This document shows positions 7,821-15,750 of a stretch of DNA of 39,541 bases, piece by piece. Each line of letters begins with the position of its first letter. Within the stretch, counting starts at the first letter, position 1. Below the pieces are notes generated by a model. The model made no database searches, was not told the origin of the DNA, and worked only from the letters and a program-made list of their open reading frames with translations. Both the position numbers and the translations under genes were made by a program. This stretch comes from Mycobacterium sp. E740 (GTDB lineage Bacteria; Actinomycetota; Actinomycetes; Mycobacteriales; Mycobacteriaceae): positions 1-39,541 of the forward strand of contig NZ_LZKP01000146.1 in assembly GCF_001672895.1 (NCBI RefSeq). The letters are read 5' to 3'.

Positions 7821-7830
7821 GGCGAAAACG

Positions 7831-8283
7831 CTACGCGACCGCGTCGATGCGGAATACCGGCAGGCGGTTCGCCATCCCTTCGAGCTCTTCGGGGGTTGCT
7901 GTCGTGAGCACGCCGGCGCGCTTCATCAGGTCGACGCCGGTGGGCACCTGCGCCGGGAACTCGCGCAGCACCGGCCTTGCCTGCGTGGGTGGCAACTCGA
8001 CGAGGCGCACCCGCTCGCAGTGCCTGCCCTTGCGCAATGTGGCGGTCTCGGCGGCGCGCACGTTGCGCACCCAGTCCGAGCCGGGATAGCCGCTGACCAC
8101 GTAGCGGATTCCGTCGACGAGCATCGGCGTGACCGGCGTCGAGCGCGGCTTACCCGTCGCGCGGCCCGGCACGGTCAGCACCACCGGCGACTCGTGCCGC
8201 GAGATCGGCACACCCAGCCGCAGCAGCGCGATCATCATCTTGTTCACGTGCTTCAGCCATGGCGGCGCCGCGCTCCCGCTCAT
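7831..8283 (-). CDS. Deazaflavin-type nitroreductase family protein (copy 2)
   Basis: A 150-residue tandem paralogue of the gene at 7371-7820. Shared stretches are WLKHVNKMMIALLRLG, VPGRATGKPRSTPVTPM, GYPSGSDW-type (here GYPGSDWVRNVRAAETATL), LREFPAQVPTGV and the closing PVFRIDAV. The ATG at 8283 overlaps the stop of the HAD gene (ATGA). The pair clearly arose by local duplication and has diverged to roughly half identity by eye. Its role is unknown; see copy 1. Confidence 0.85.
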   Translation of the reverse strand: MSGSAAPPWLKHVNKMMIALLRLGVPISRHESPVVLTVPGRATGKPRSTPVTPMLVDGIRYVVSGYPGSDWVRNVRAAETATLRKGRHCERVRLVELPPTQARPVLREFPAQVPTGVDLMKRAGVLTTATPEELEGMANRLPVFRIDAVA

Positions 8284-8966
8284 ATGTTGACGCCGAATTC
8301 CGTTAGCGCCCTGAGTAATCCGTCAGGGCGCTGGGTGGTGGGCAGGGGATCGACGAGCGCGAAACCGCAGCCGAGTGAGCGGGCGCCACCGTCGGCCTCG
8401 TCGCTGTCACCGACCATGAGGGAGTCGGCAGGTTCGACGCCCAGTCTCGACAGTGCGGTCTGGAAGATCACCGGGTCCGGTTTGACCGCGCCGACCTCGA
8501 AGGACAACGCGAACACGTCGACGAACTCGGCGGCGCCGATGGACTCGAACGCCGGCCGCACGTCGAACGCGATGTTGGAGACGACCGCGGTCTTGATGCC
8601 CTGGCTGTGCAGACCCCGCAGCACCTCGGCGGTGTCGCGGTACGGCGTCCAGCTCAGCGGATCGATCAGGAGCCCGTACAACGACTCGGCGTGCTCGTCG
8701 GCCAACCCGCTCTCGCGCAGTACGTGCAGATACGCCTCGCGGTGCAGGTGCGGGGCGAGGTCCCGGTTGACCCAGGCGTGGTACTCGTCTGGCCCCATGT
8801 CGACGTGCTGACCGGTGGGCGCCGTCATCCGTCGCATCAACTCGGCCTGTACGTGCCCGTCGACCGCGCGGTCGTCGACCTCCATGCCGTGGAACCAGCT
8901 CTCGTCCTCTTCGAGCCGGAACAGCGTGCCGGAGAAGTCGAACAGCACCGCGCGTAGCTGGGTCAC
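8280..8966 (-). CDS. HAD-superfamily hydrolase with Asp-to-Ser change in motif I
   Basis: A 228-residue HAD protein. Motif I reads LFDFSGTLF, giving nucleophile Asp10 but Ser12 where phosphatases have the general acid/base Asp. Motif II is in VVSNIAFD, motif III is the lysine in VGAVKPDP, and motif IV is VGDSDEADGGARSLG. The Ser12 variant resembles dehalogenase and phosphonatase branches more than phosphatases, so the reaction may not be a simple phosphate hydrolysis. The GTG at 8966 has TAACAT six bases upstream, the pattern of a leaderless mRNA. It heads the operon that ends with menB. Confidence 0.85.
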   Translation of the reverse strand: MTQLRAVLFDFSGTLFRLEEDESWFHGMEVDDRAVDGHVQAELMRRMTAPTGQHVDMGPDEYHAWVNRDLAPHLHREAYLHVLRESGLADEHAESLYGLLIDPLSWTPYRDTAEVLRGLHSQGIKTAVVSNIAFDVRPAFESIGAAEFVDVFALSFEVGAVKPDPVIFQTALSRLGVEPADSLMVGDSDEADGGARSLGCGFALVDPLPTTQRPDGLLRALTEFGVNI

Positions 8967-8990
8967 CCCATCATGTTAAGAGCGCGTTCG

Positions 8991-10592
8991 TCACCCGACG
9001 GCGCGGTCCGCGCCCGCCCAGAACTGGGCCCGCACCGCCTTCTTGTCCGGCTTGCCCAGCGCGGTCACCGGCACCGAGTCGACGACGATCACCTGCTTGG
9101 GCGACTGCACCGAACCCTTACGCTCCTTGACCGCCGATTGGATCTCGGCGGTCATCCGCGCCACGGCGTCCTCGGACGAATCAGCGTCCGGCCGCAACAC
9201 GACGACGGCCGTCACCGCCTCGCCCCACTTCTCGTCGGGTGTCCCGATGACACAGACCTGCGCCACCGAAGGATGTTCTGCCACAACGTCTTCCACCTCC
9301 CGGGGGAATACGTTGAAGCCACCGGTGACGATCATGTCCTTCGTCCGGTCGACGATGTAGTAGAACCCGTCGGAGTCCTCGCGGGCCAGGTCGCCGGTGT
9401 GCATCCAACCGTCGCGGAAGGTCTCCGCAGTCGCCTCCGGCTTGTTCCAGTAGCCGCCGGACACCAGCGGCCCCGACACACAGATCTCACCCACCTCGCC
9501 CTGCGGCACCGGGTTGCCGTCGGCGTCGAGCAGCGCCACCCGCGCGAACACCGTCGGCCGCCCGCACGACGTCAACCGCTGCTCGTCGTGATCGTTCTTT
9601 GCGAGGTAGGTGATCACCATCGGCGCCTCGGACTGGCCGTAGTACTGCGCGAAGATCGGCCCGAAGCGCCGGATCGCTTCGCGCAGCCGCACCGGGTTCA
9701 TCGCCGAGGCCCCGTAGTACACGGTCTCCAGCGACGACAGGTCGCGGGTCTGCGAGTCGGGGTGGTCCATTAGCGCGTAGATCATCGACGGCACGAGCAT
9801 CGTCGCGGTGATCTTCTGCTCCTCGATCACCCGCAGCACCTCGGCGGGGTCGAACTTGGTCAGCACGAACAGCTGACCGCCCTTGATGATGGTCGGCACG
9901 AAGAATGCGGCGCCGGCATGCGACAGCGGCGTGCACATGAGGAACCGCGGATGCTCGGGCCATTCCCATTCGGCCAGCTGGATCGTCGTCATCGTGGTGA
10001 TCGACTGCACGGTGCCGATGACGCCCTTCGGCTTACCGGTGGTGCCGCCGGTGTAGGCCATTCCGCCGATGTGGTCGGGCGGCAGGTCGGCGGCCACCAG
10101 CGGCTGCGGCGAGTACTTGGCGGCCTCGGCGGTCAGGTCGACGCCGACGCCTTCCAGTTCCGCGGGCACCGGGCCGATCGTCAGCACCTGCTTGAGGGCG
10201 GGCACCTTCTCGAGCAGCCCGAGCGCGCGCTCGACGAACATCGGGTTGGGGTCGATGATCAGCGACGTGACCCCGGCGTCGTTCAACACGTACGCGTGGT
10301 CGTCCAGCGAACCGAGAGGGTGTAGTGCGGTGCGGCGGTAACCCTGCGTCTGCCCGGCGCCGATGATCATCAGCACCTCCGGGCGGTTCAGAGACAGCAG
10401 GCCGGTGGCGGTGCCCGAGCCGGCGCCGAGCGCCTCGAACGCCTGAACGTACTGGCTGATGCGCTCGGCGAGCTGGCCGCCGGTCAGCGTGGTGTCGCCG
10501 AGGAACAGCACCGGCTTGTCCTTGTTCCGCTTGAGCGCCCCGACCGTGAGGTGCCCGGAGTGGATCGGATGGCGCAGCAAGTCATCACTCAT
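8991..10592 (-). CDS. fadD8: Fatty-acid-CoA ligase FadD8
   Basis: A 533-residue acyl-CoA synthetase, almost colinear with M. tuberculosis FadD8 (Rv0551c) from the start MSDDLLRHPI onward. It has AYTGGTTGKPKGV at 179-191, YYGQSEAPM, GWMHTGDLA, DMIVTGGFNVFP and the C-terminal TALGKPDKKA with the catalytic lysine. The ATG at 10592 was chosen over the one at 10598 because the orthologue begins there and TAGTCT lies seven bases upstream, which predicts a leaderless message. Just upstream is a KstR-type motif overlapping a 17-bp palindrome, so the gene is probably under lipid- or sterol-responsive repression. The exact acid it activates is unknown. Confidence 0.95.
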   Translation of the reverse strand: MSDDLLRHPIHSGHLTVGALKRNKDKPVLFLGDTTLTGGQLAERISQYVQAFEALGAGSGTATGLLSLNRPEVLMIIGAGQTQGYRRTALHPLGSLDDHAYVLNDAGVTSLIIDPNPMFVERALGLLEKVPALKQVLTIGPVPAELEGVGVDLTAEAAKYSPQPLVAADLPPDHIGGMAYTGGTTGKPKGVIGTVQSITTMTTIQLAEWEWPEHPRFLMCTPLSHAGAAFFVPTIIKGGQLFVLTKFDPAEVLRVIEEQKITATMLVPSMIYALMDHPDSQTRDLSSLETVYYGASAMNPVRLREAIRRFGPIFAQYYGQSEAPMVITYLAKNDHDEQRLTSCGRPTVFARVALLDADGNPVPQGEVGEICVSGPLVSGGYWNKPEATAETFRDGWMHTGDLAREDSDGFYYIVDRTKDMIVTGGFNVFPREVEDVVAEHPSVAQVCVIGTPDEKWGEAVTAVVVLRPDADSSEDAVARMTAEIQSAVKERKGSVQSPKQVIVVDSVPVTALGKPDKKAVRAQFWAGADRAVG

Positions 10593-10603
10593 GGCCATCA
10601 GAC

Positions 10604-10617
10604 TAGAACGTGTTCCA
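10604..10617. promoter_or_regulatory. KstR-like operator (TnnAACnnGTTnnA)
   Basis: TAGAACGTGTTCCA matches the KstR consensus TnnAACnnGTTnnA at every fixed position. KstR is the TetR repressor of mycobacterial cholesterol catabolism. The site lies between the -35 and -10 regions expected for fadD8 and overlaps its -10 by two bases, a position suited to repression. Confidence 0.6.
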
Positions 10618-10629
10618 GTCTGACTGGAA
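10613..10629. promoter_or_regulatory. 17-bp perfect palindrome in the fadD8 promoter
   Basis: TTCCAGTCTGACTGGAA is a perfect inverted repeat with one central base. It shares five bases with the KstR-like box, so two regulators could compete here. It also lies in the 68-base gap to the divergent DUF3253 gene and may control both genes. Confidence 0.55.
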
Positions 10630-10660
10630 AGGGTCGCCGGTTTTGGCTTGACTCGTTCGT

Positions 10661-10942
10661 GTGAGCAGTGCCGAGCGCCTCCGGGCGGCAATCCTTGCGC
10701 TCAGCAGAGCGCGCGGCCCGGACAAGACGATCTGCCCGTCCGACGCCGCCCGCGCGGTCGGCGGGGACGGGTGGCGCGAGCTGATGGACGACGCACGCGA
10801 GGTCGCCCGTGCTCTCGCCCGCGCCGGCGACGTCGAGATCACCCAGAAGGGTGAGGTGCTCGACCCGGACGCGCCGTGGCGCGGACCCATCCGGATCCGC
10901 GCGATCCGCGAAGGTTTCTCATCGGATATTCGCCGCGACTGA
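10661..10942 (+). CDS. DUF3253 protein
   Basis: A 93-residue basic protein of the DUF3253 family, a small winged-helix-like domain of unknown function. Recognisable elements are LSRARGPDKTICPSDAARAV, ELMDDAREVARALARAGDVEITQKGEV and GPIRIR. The GTG at 10661 is the first start giving the whole domain; there is no clear Shine-Dalgarno sequence. It is divergent from fadD8 and ends 12 bases before the amidohydrolase. Confidence 0.85.
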   Translation: MSSAERLRAAILALSRARGPDKTICPSDAARAVGGDGWRELMDDAREVARALARAGDVEITQKGEVLDPDAPWRGPIRIRAIREGFSSDIRRD

Positions 10943-10954
10943 GAAGATGACCGC

Positions 10955-12562
10955 ATGCCCACCGCTGACCTGGTCATTCGTGGAACCGTGCTCACTGTCG
11001 ACGACCGGCAGCCGACCGCCGAGGGGGTCGCGGTGGCCGACGGCCGCATCGTGGCGGTGGGCAGCCGCCGCGACGTCGAGAGCTGGGTCGGTCCGGACAC
11101 CGAAGTCCGCGACGTCAACGGCTGCGTGATGCCCGGCCTCATCGAGGCGCACGGCCACCCGCTGATGGAGGCGATCGTGCTGTCCGAGCGGATGGTCGAC
11201 ATCCGTCCGGTCACGCTGCCCGACGCGCGTGACGTCGTCGATGCCATACGTGCGGAGGTCGCCAAGCGCGGCGCCGACGGTGCGTACCTCAACGGCTGGG
11301 ATCCTTTGCTGCAGAACGGGTTACCTGATCCGACGTTGGCCTGGCTCGACGGCGAAGCGCCCGACTCCCCGCTGGTGATCGTGCACAACTCCGGGCACAA
11401 GGCCTTCTTCAACAGCGCGGCCGCGCGACGGTTCGACCTCACCCGCGACACTCCGGACCCGAAGGGCGCGCGCTACGGGCGCGATGCCGACGGCGAACTC
11501 GACGGCACCGCCGAGGAGACCGGCGCGGTTTTCAGCCTGCTGGCCGGCGTGATCAACCCCGCCGACTATCCGGCGATGCTGCACGCCGAACTTCGCCGGC
11601 TCAACAAGGTCGGGTTGACGACGTGTTCGGAGATGGCGTTCGACCCCGTGTTCCGTCCGGTGGTCGATCTCATCCGCGACGACCTGACGGTGCGGTTGCG
11701 CGTCTACGAGATCTCCAACGAGCAGATGACGACCGACATGTCGCCGGCCAACGGCGACGACCTGTTCCGTCAGGTCGGCATCAAGATCTGGGTCGACGGC
11801 TCCCCGTGGATCGGCAACATCGACCTGTCGTTCCCGTACCTGGACACCGACGCCACCCGCGCCATCGGCGTGGCGCCGGGCTCCTGCGGGCACGCCAACT
11901 ACACGCGCGAACAGCTCACCGAGATCGTGCACTCGTACTTCCCGAACGGCTGGCCGATGGCGTGCCACGTCCAGGGCGACGCCGGCGTCGACACCATCCT
12001 CGACGTGTACGAAGACGCGTTGCGTCGCTGGCCCCGCGACGATCACCGGCTTCGGCTCGAGCATGTCGGCGCGATCCGCGACGAGCAGCTGCAGCGCGCC
12101 CACGACCTCGGCGTCACGTGCAGCGTGTTCGTCGACCAGATCCACTACTGGGGCGACATCATCGTCGACGGGCTGTTCGGTGCCGAGCACGGAAACCGTT
12201 GGATGCCATGCGGATCCGCGGTCGCGACAGGGATGCGGATCTCGCTGCACAACGATCCGCCGGTCACCCCCGAGGAGCCGTTGCGCAACATCAGTGTCGC
12301 GGCCACCCGCACGGCGCCGAGCGGCCGGGTGATCGGGCCGGAGCAGCGGATCTCCGTCGAACAGGCGATCCGCGCCCAGACCATCGACGCCGCCTACCAG
12401 TTGTTCGCCGACGACGTCATCGGCTCGCTGGAGGTCGGCAAGTACGCCGACATGGTCGTGCTCTCCGCCGACCCGCGCGCCGTGCCGCCCGAGCAGATCG
12501 CCGACCTCGAGGTGCAGGCCACATACCTGGCGGGGCGGCAGGTTTATTCGAAAGACGACTGA
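10955..12562 (+). CDS. Amidohydrolase-family protein, Rv0552 orthologue
   Basis: A 535-residue metal-dependent amidohydrolase of the amidohydrolase-3 (YtcJ-like) group. The N-terminal LVIRGTVLTVDDRQPTAEGVAVADGRI forms the usual outer beta-domain. LIEAHGHP provides the first metal-binding histidines, HVQGDAGVD and LRLEHVG lie mid-protein, SLHNDPPVTP holds the late Asp, and GSLEVGKYADMVVLSADP closes the fold. Length and place match M. tuberculosis Rv0552. The substrate is unknown. The next gene, an acyl-CoA ligase, starts 29 bases later. Confidence 0.9.
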   Translation: MPTADLVIRGTVLTVDDRQPTAEGVAVADGRIVAVGSRRDVESWVGPDTEVRDVNGCVMPGLIEAHGHPLMEAIVLSERMVDIRPVTLPDARDVVDAIRAEVAKRGADGAYLNGWDPLLQNGLPDPTLAWLDGEAPDSPLVIVHNSGHKAFFNSAAARRFDLTRDTPDPKGARYGRDADGELDGTAEETGAVFSLLAGVINPADYPAMLHAELRRLNKVGLTTCSEMAFDPVFRPVVDLIRDDLTVRLRVYEISNEQMTTDMSPANGDDLFRQVGIKIWVDGSPWIGNIDLSFPYLDTDATRAIGVAPGSCGHANYTREQLTEIVHSYFPNGWPMACHVQGDAGVDTILDVYEDALRRWPRDDHRLRLEHVGAIRDEQLQRAHDLGVTCSVFVDQIHYWGDIIVDGLFGAEHGNRWMPCGSAVATGMRISLHNDPPVTPEEPLRNISVAATRTAPSGRVIGPEQRISVEQAIRAQTIDAAYQLFADDVIGSLEVGKYADMVVLSADPRAVPPEQIADLEVQATYLAGRQVYSKDD

Positions 12563-12591
12563 CGCGACGGCGGGCATGGCACGCTCGAAAC

Positions 12592-14169
12592 ATGCCTGAC
12601 CTCTCGAACCTGCCTGTCCCGCGTTTCCTCGACGAACGAACCGCGCACTGGGCGCAGACCACTCCCGACGCCGAAGCGATGACCTACCTCGAGCGGACGT
12701 GGACGTGGGAGCAGTGGAACGACCGCGTGCGACGTCTCGCCGGCGCGCTGAAGGAGCGCGGCGTCAAGCGGGGTGATGTGGTCGCGTTACTCGACAAGAA
12801 CCACCCGGCGTGCGTCGAGCTGACGTTGGCCGCGGCGTCGCTGGGCGCGGCCAACGCGATCATCAACTTCCGCCTGGCCGCCGACGAGCTCGACTACGTG
12901 CTCAACGATTCGGGCGCCAAGCTGTTGGTCGTCGGCAAGGAACTTAAGCCGACCGTCGACAAGATCCGCGACAAGCTCACCGACGTCGAGCACATCGTCG
13001 AAGTGACTCCGGAGGGTGAGGAGGGCGACGAGTACGAGGCGATGCTCGCCGCCGCGACGCCGGTCGAGCGTGGCGACGACGTCGAACCCGACGACGTGGC
13101 GATCATCATGTATTCGTCGGGCACCACGGGCAGGCCCAAGGGTGTGGAGCTGACGCATGCGAACCTGATCGCGCACACGGTCAACGCCCACGAAGGCTTC
13201 GAGTTCGACGAGGGCGACAAGAACATGGTGTCGATGCCGTTGTTCCACGTCGGCGGATCGTCCTACGTGCAGTTCGGCATTCACGACGGCGTGCCCAGCG
13301 TGATGACCCGCGACGTCGACGGGTTGTCGCTGGCCGGCGCGATACTCAACGGCGCCAACCGCACCTTCCTGGTGCCGGCGGTGCTTGCCAAGGTGCTCGA
13401 GTCCGGCGGGGATGCGGTGAAGCTGTTCAGTTCACTGAAGACCTTCGCCTACGGTGCGTCGCCGATGCCGCTGCCGTTGCTGCGTAAGGCGCTCGAGGTC
13501 TGGCCGGACACCGACTTCATGCAGGCCTACGGCCTCACCGAGGTGTGTGGGGTGATCAGCCATCTGCTGCCCGAGGCGCATCGCGATCCGGGCCGCGAAG
13601 AGCGGTTGACCAGCGCGGGAACCCTGGTACCCAACGCGGAAGTGCGCGTCGTCGACCCGGACACCCTCGAAGAGGTGCCGACGGGGGAGCAGGGCGAACT
13701 GTGGTTCCGCACAGCGCAATTGATGAAGGGCTATCACAACAAGCCTGAAGCGACCGCCGAGTCGATCACCGACGACGGCTGGTTCCGCAGCGGCGACATC
13801 GGCCGCATCGACGACGGCGGCTACCTGTTCGTCGAGGACCGGCTCAAGGACATGATCATCTCCGGTGGAGAGAACATCTACTCGATCGAGGTCGAGCGCG
13901 TCGTCGCCGATCATCCCGCGGTCGCCGACGTCGCGGTGATCGGCGTGCCGGACGAGAAGTGGGGCGAAGTAGTCAAAGCTGTCGTCTCACTGGAGGATTC
14001 GGCTACGCCGGAGGAGATCATCGCGTGGTGTCGCGAGCGGCTCGCGGCGTACAAGTGCCCGAAGTCCGTCGACATCACCGAGGAGCTGCCGCGCAACCCT
14101 ACGGGCAAGATCCTGAAAAAAGAGCTGCGCAAGCCGTACTGGGAGGGCCGCGACCGCGCGACGGTCTAG
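12592..14169 (+). CDS. Fatty-acid-CoA ligase-like protein (FadD type)
   Basis: A 525-residue adenylate-forming acyl-CoA synthetase. It has IMYSSGTTGRPKGVEL (P-loop), MPLFHVGGSSYV, AYGLTEVCGV, GWFRSGDIG, DMIISGGENIYSIE and LPRNPTGKILKKEL with the catalytic lysine, followed by PYWEGRDR. It resembles the ligase at 3963-5504 more than FadD8. The ATG at 12592 gives the standard N-terminus; the upstream open frame only overlaps the amidohydrolase. Its stop shares CTAG with the convergent TspO gene. The substrate is not known. Confidence 0.9.
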   Translation: MPDLSNLPVPRFLDERTAHWAQTTPDAEAMTYLERTWTWEQWNDRVRRLAGALKERGVKRGDVVALLDKNHPACVELTLAAASLGAANAIINFRLAADELDYVLNDSGAKLLVVGKELKPTVDKIRDKLTDVEHIVEVTPEGEEGDEYEAMLAAATPVERGDDVEPDDVAIIMYSSGTTGRPKGVELTHANLIAHTVNAHEGFEFDEGDKNMVSMPLFHVGGSSYVQFGIHDGVPSVMTRDVDGLSLAGAILNGANRTFLVPAVLAKVLESGGDAVKLFSSLKTFAYGASPMPLPLLRKALEVWPDTDFMQAYGLTEVCGVISHLLPEAHRDPGREERLTSAGTLVPNAEVRVVDPDTLEEVPTGEQGELWFRTAQLMKGYHNKPEATAESITDDGWFRSGDIGRIDDGGYLFVEDRLKDMIISGGENIYSIEVERVVADHPAVADVAVIGVPDEKWGEVVKAVVSLEDSATPEEIIAWCRERLAAYKCPKSVDITEELPRNPTGKILKKELRKPYWEGRDRATV

Positions 14170-14645
14170 CGGTTGAGCGCCCAGATGTGCGTGGACAACG
14201 CGGTCGCGAACGCACACCAGGCCGGATAGGCGGCCAACGGGGCAGCGGCCGCGCCGCGCACCTGCACCGCGCGGCGGGTGAGATCGGCGCTGCTGACGGT
14301 GAGCGCACCGGCGGCGATCGCCGACGTGCCCAGCATGCCGCGGTTGAAGAACAGCCACGACCAGCTGCCGTTGAGCACGAGGTTCACCGCGAGTGCCGCG
14401 AGGTATGCGCGGCGCTCATCGGTATGCCCGCGGCGGTCCAGCTCGTCGAGCGTGGCCGACGAGGTCAGCGCGAGATCGGCGTAGAGAATCGGCCATACGA
14501 TCGGAAACGCTTGGCGCGGAGGCTGATACGGCGGTTTGCGCAACCTCGCGTACCACAGTGACTGTGCGTCCTTGCTCGCGAGGCCGCCGACGACCGCCGT
14601 CGCGGCCACCGCGAGCGCCGTGGGCGCCAGTGTCTTCAATCGCAC
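14166..14645 (-). CDS. TspO/MBR family membrane protein
   Basis: A 159-residue protein with five predicted membrane helices, of the TspO family (translocator protein, tryptophan-rich sensory protein). Members bind porphyrins and cholesterol. Typical pieces are WYARLRKPPYQPP, FPIVWPILYADLAL, VNLVLNGSWSWLFFNRG and AYPAWCAFATALSTHIWALN. The GTG start at 14645 has AGGAG seven bases upstream. It is divergent from menC, with a palindrome in the shared gap. It is not part of the usual men cluster of M. tuberculosis. Confidence 0.9.
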   Translation of the reverse strand: MRLKTLAPTALAVAATAVVGGLASKDAQSLWYARLRKPPYQPPRQAFPIVWPILYADLALTSSATLDELDRRGHTDERRAYLAALAVNLVLNGSWSWLFFNRGMLGTSAIAAGALTVSSADLTRRAVQVRGAAAAPLAAYPAWCAFATALSTHIWALNR

Positions 14646-14673
14646 GATGCACTCCTCACCGAAGAACGATTAG

Positions 14674-14686
14674 TTAAGTAACTTAA
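14674..14686. promoter_or_regulatory. TTAAGT-A-ACTTAA palindrome between tspO and menC
   Basis: A perfect 6-bp inverted repeat around one base, inside AT-rich sequence that stands out from the surrounding 70% GC. It lies 28 bases upstream of the tspO start and 46 bases upstream of menC. The form suits a MarR- or PadR-type operator. No such regulator is encoded nearby. Confidence 0.45.
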
Positions 14687-14732
14687 AGGTAGCCCGTACG
14701 GGGCTCGCTAAACCTCGGGCAGGATGGTGCAC

Positions 14733-15701
14733 ATGCCGCAGCACCCCGATCTTGCGGACATCGTGGACCGCATGCATGTCGTCGCACTGCCGATGCGAGT
14801 TCGGTTCCGCGGCATCACCGTCCGCGAGGTGGCGCTGATCGACGGGCCCGCCGGCTGGGGCGAGTTCGGGGCGTTCCTCGAGTACGAGCCGCCTGAGGCG
14901 GCGCACTGGCTGCCCTCGGCCCTGGAAGCCGCCTACGAATCGCCGCCGGCAGCCCGCCGAGACCGCATTCCGATCAACGCGACCGTCCCGGCCGTCGCCG
15001 CGTCGCACGTGCCCGAGGTGCTGGCCCGGTTTCCCGGCGCGCGCACGGCCAAAGTGAAGGTGGCCGAGCCGGGCCAGACACTCGCCGACGACGTGGCGCG
15101 CGTCAACGCCGTGCGCACGCACCTACCGACGGTGCGGGTCGACGCCAACGGCGGCTGGAGCGTCGAAGCCGCCGTCGAAGCCGCCGCAGCACTGACCGCG
15201 GAGGGGCCGCTGGAGTACCTCGAACAACCCTGCGCGACGGTCGCCGAACTGGCCGAGCTTCGGCGAAGGATCGACGTGCCGATCGCCGCCGACGAGAGCA
15301 TCCGCAAGGCCGACGACCCACTGCGCGTGGTGCGCGAGAACGCCGCCGACGTCGCGGTGCTCAAGGTCGCACCACTGGGCGGGGTGCGCGCCATGCTGAA
15401 GATCGCCGCGCAGATCGACATCCCGATCGTCGTCTCCAGCGCGCTCGACTCAGCGGTCGGTATCGGTCGCGGACTGTTGGCCGCCGCGGCCCTGCCCGAC
15501 CTGCGGTATGCATGCGGCCTGGGCACCGGCGGGTTGTTCGTCGAGGACGTCGCCGAACCGCTGACCGCCGACGACGGCTATCTGCCGATCGGCACCCTCG
15601 CTCCCGACCCCGCGCGGCTGACGGCACTGGCCGCGCCGCCGGATCGGCGGCAGTGGTGGGTCGAGCGCGTGCGCAGTTGTCTGCCGCTGATCAACCGTTG
15701 A
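14733..15701 (+). CDS. menC: o-Succinylbenzoate synthase MenC
   Basis: A 322-residue enolase-superfamily enzyme that dehydrates SHCHC to o-succinylbenzoate. The catalytic set is complete: Lys107/Lys109 in TAKVKVAEPG, metal ligands Asp137 (VDANGGW), Glu164 (LEQPC) and Asp187 (AADES), and Lys211 (VLKVAPLGG). It is close to M. tuberculosis Rv0553 throughout. The ATG at 14733 is preferred over 14724: it matches the orthologue's N-terminal length and has CAGGAT seven bases upstream. The end of the gene overlaps the promoter repeats of the next gene. Confidence 0.95.
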   Translation: MPQHPDLADIVDRMHVVALPMRVRFRGITVREVALIDGPAGWGEFGAFLEYEPPEAAHWLPSALEAAYESPPAARRDRIPINATVPAVAASHVPEVLARFPGARTAKVKVAEPGQTLADDVARVNAVRTHLPTVRVDANGGWSVEAAVEAAAALTAEGPLEYLEQPCATVAELAELRRRIDVPIAADESIRKADDPLRVVRENAADVAVLKVAPLGGVRAMLKIAAQIDIPIVVSSALDSAVGIGRGLLAAAALPDLRYACGLGTGGLFVEDVAEPLTADDGYLPIGTLAPDPARLTALAAPPDRRQWWVERVRSCLPLINR

Positions 15702-15734
15702 CACGTTGACACAAATCACTAGTCTCTGTGTCAA
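15698..15734. promoter_or_regulatory. TTGACAC repeats and TetR-type operator upstream of the DUF2236 gene
   Basis: TTGACACA at 15706-15713 and TGTGTCAA at 15727-15734 form a perfect 8-bp inverted repeat with a 13-base spacer. A third TTGACAC at 15698-15704 is directly repeated in front. A promoter TTGACA (15698) with TAGTCT (15720) and a 16-base spacer can be read inside it. The TetR gene two positions downstream is the natural candidate to bind here. Confidence 0.6.
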
Positions 15735-15750
15735 GCGCATCGGAGGCGAC

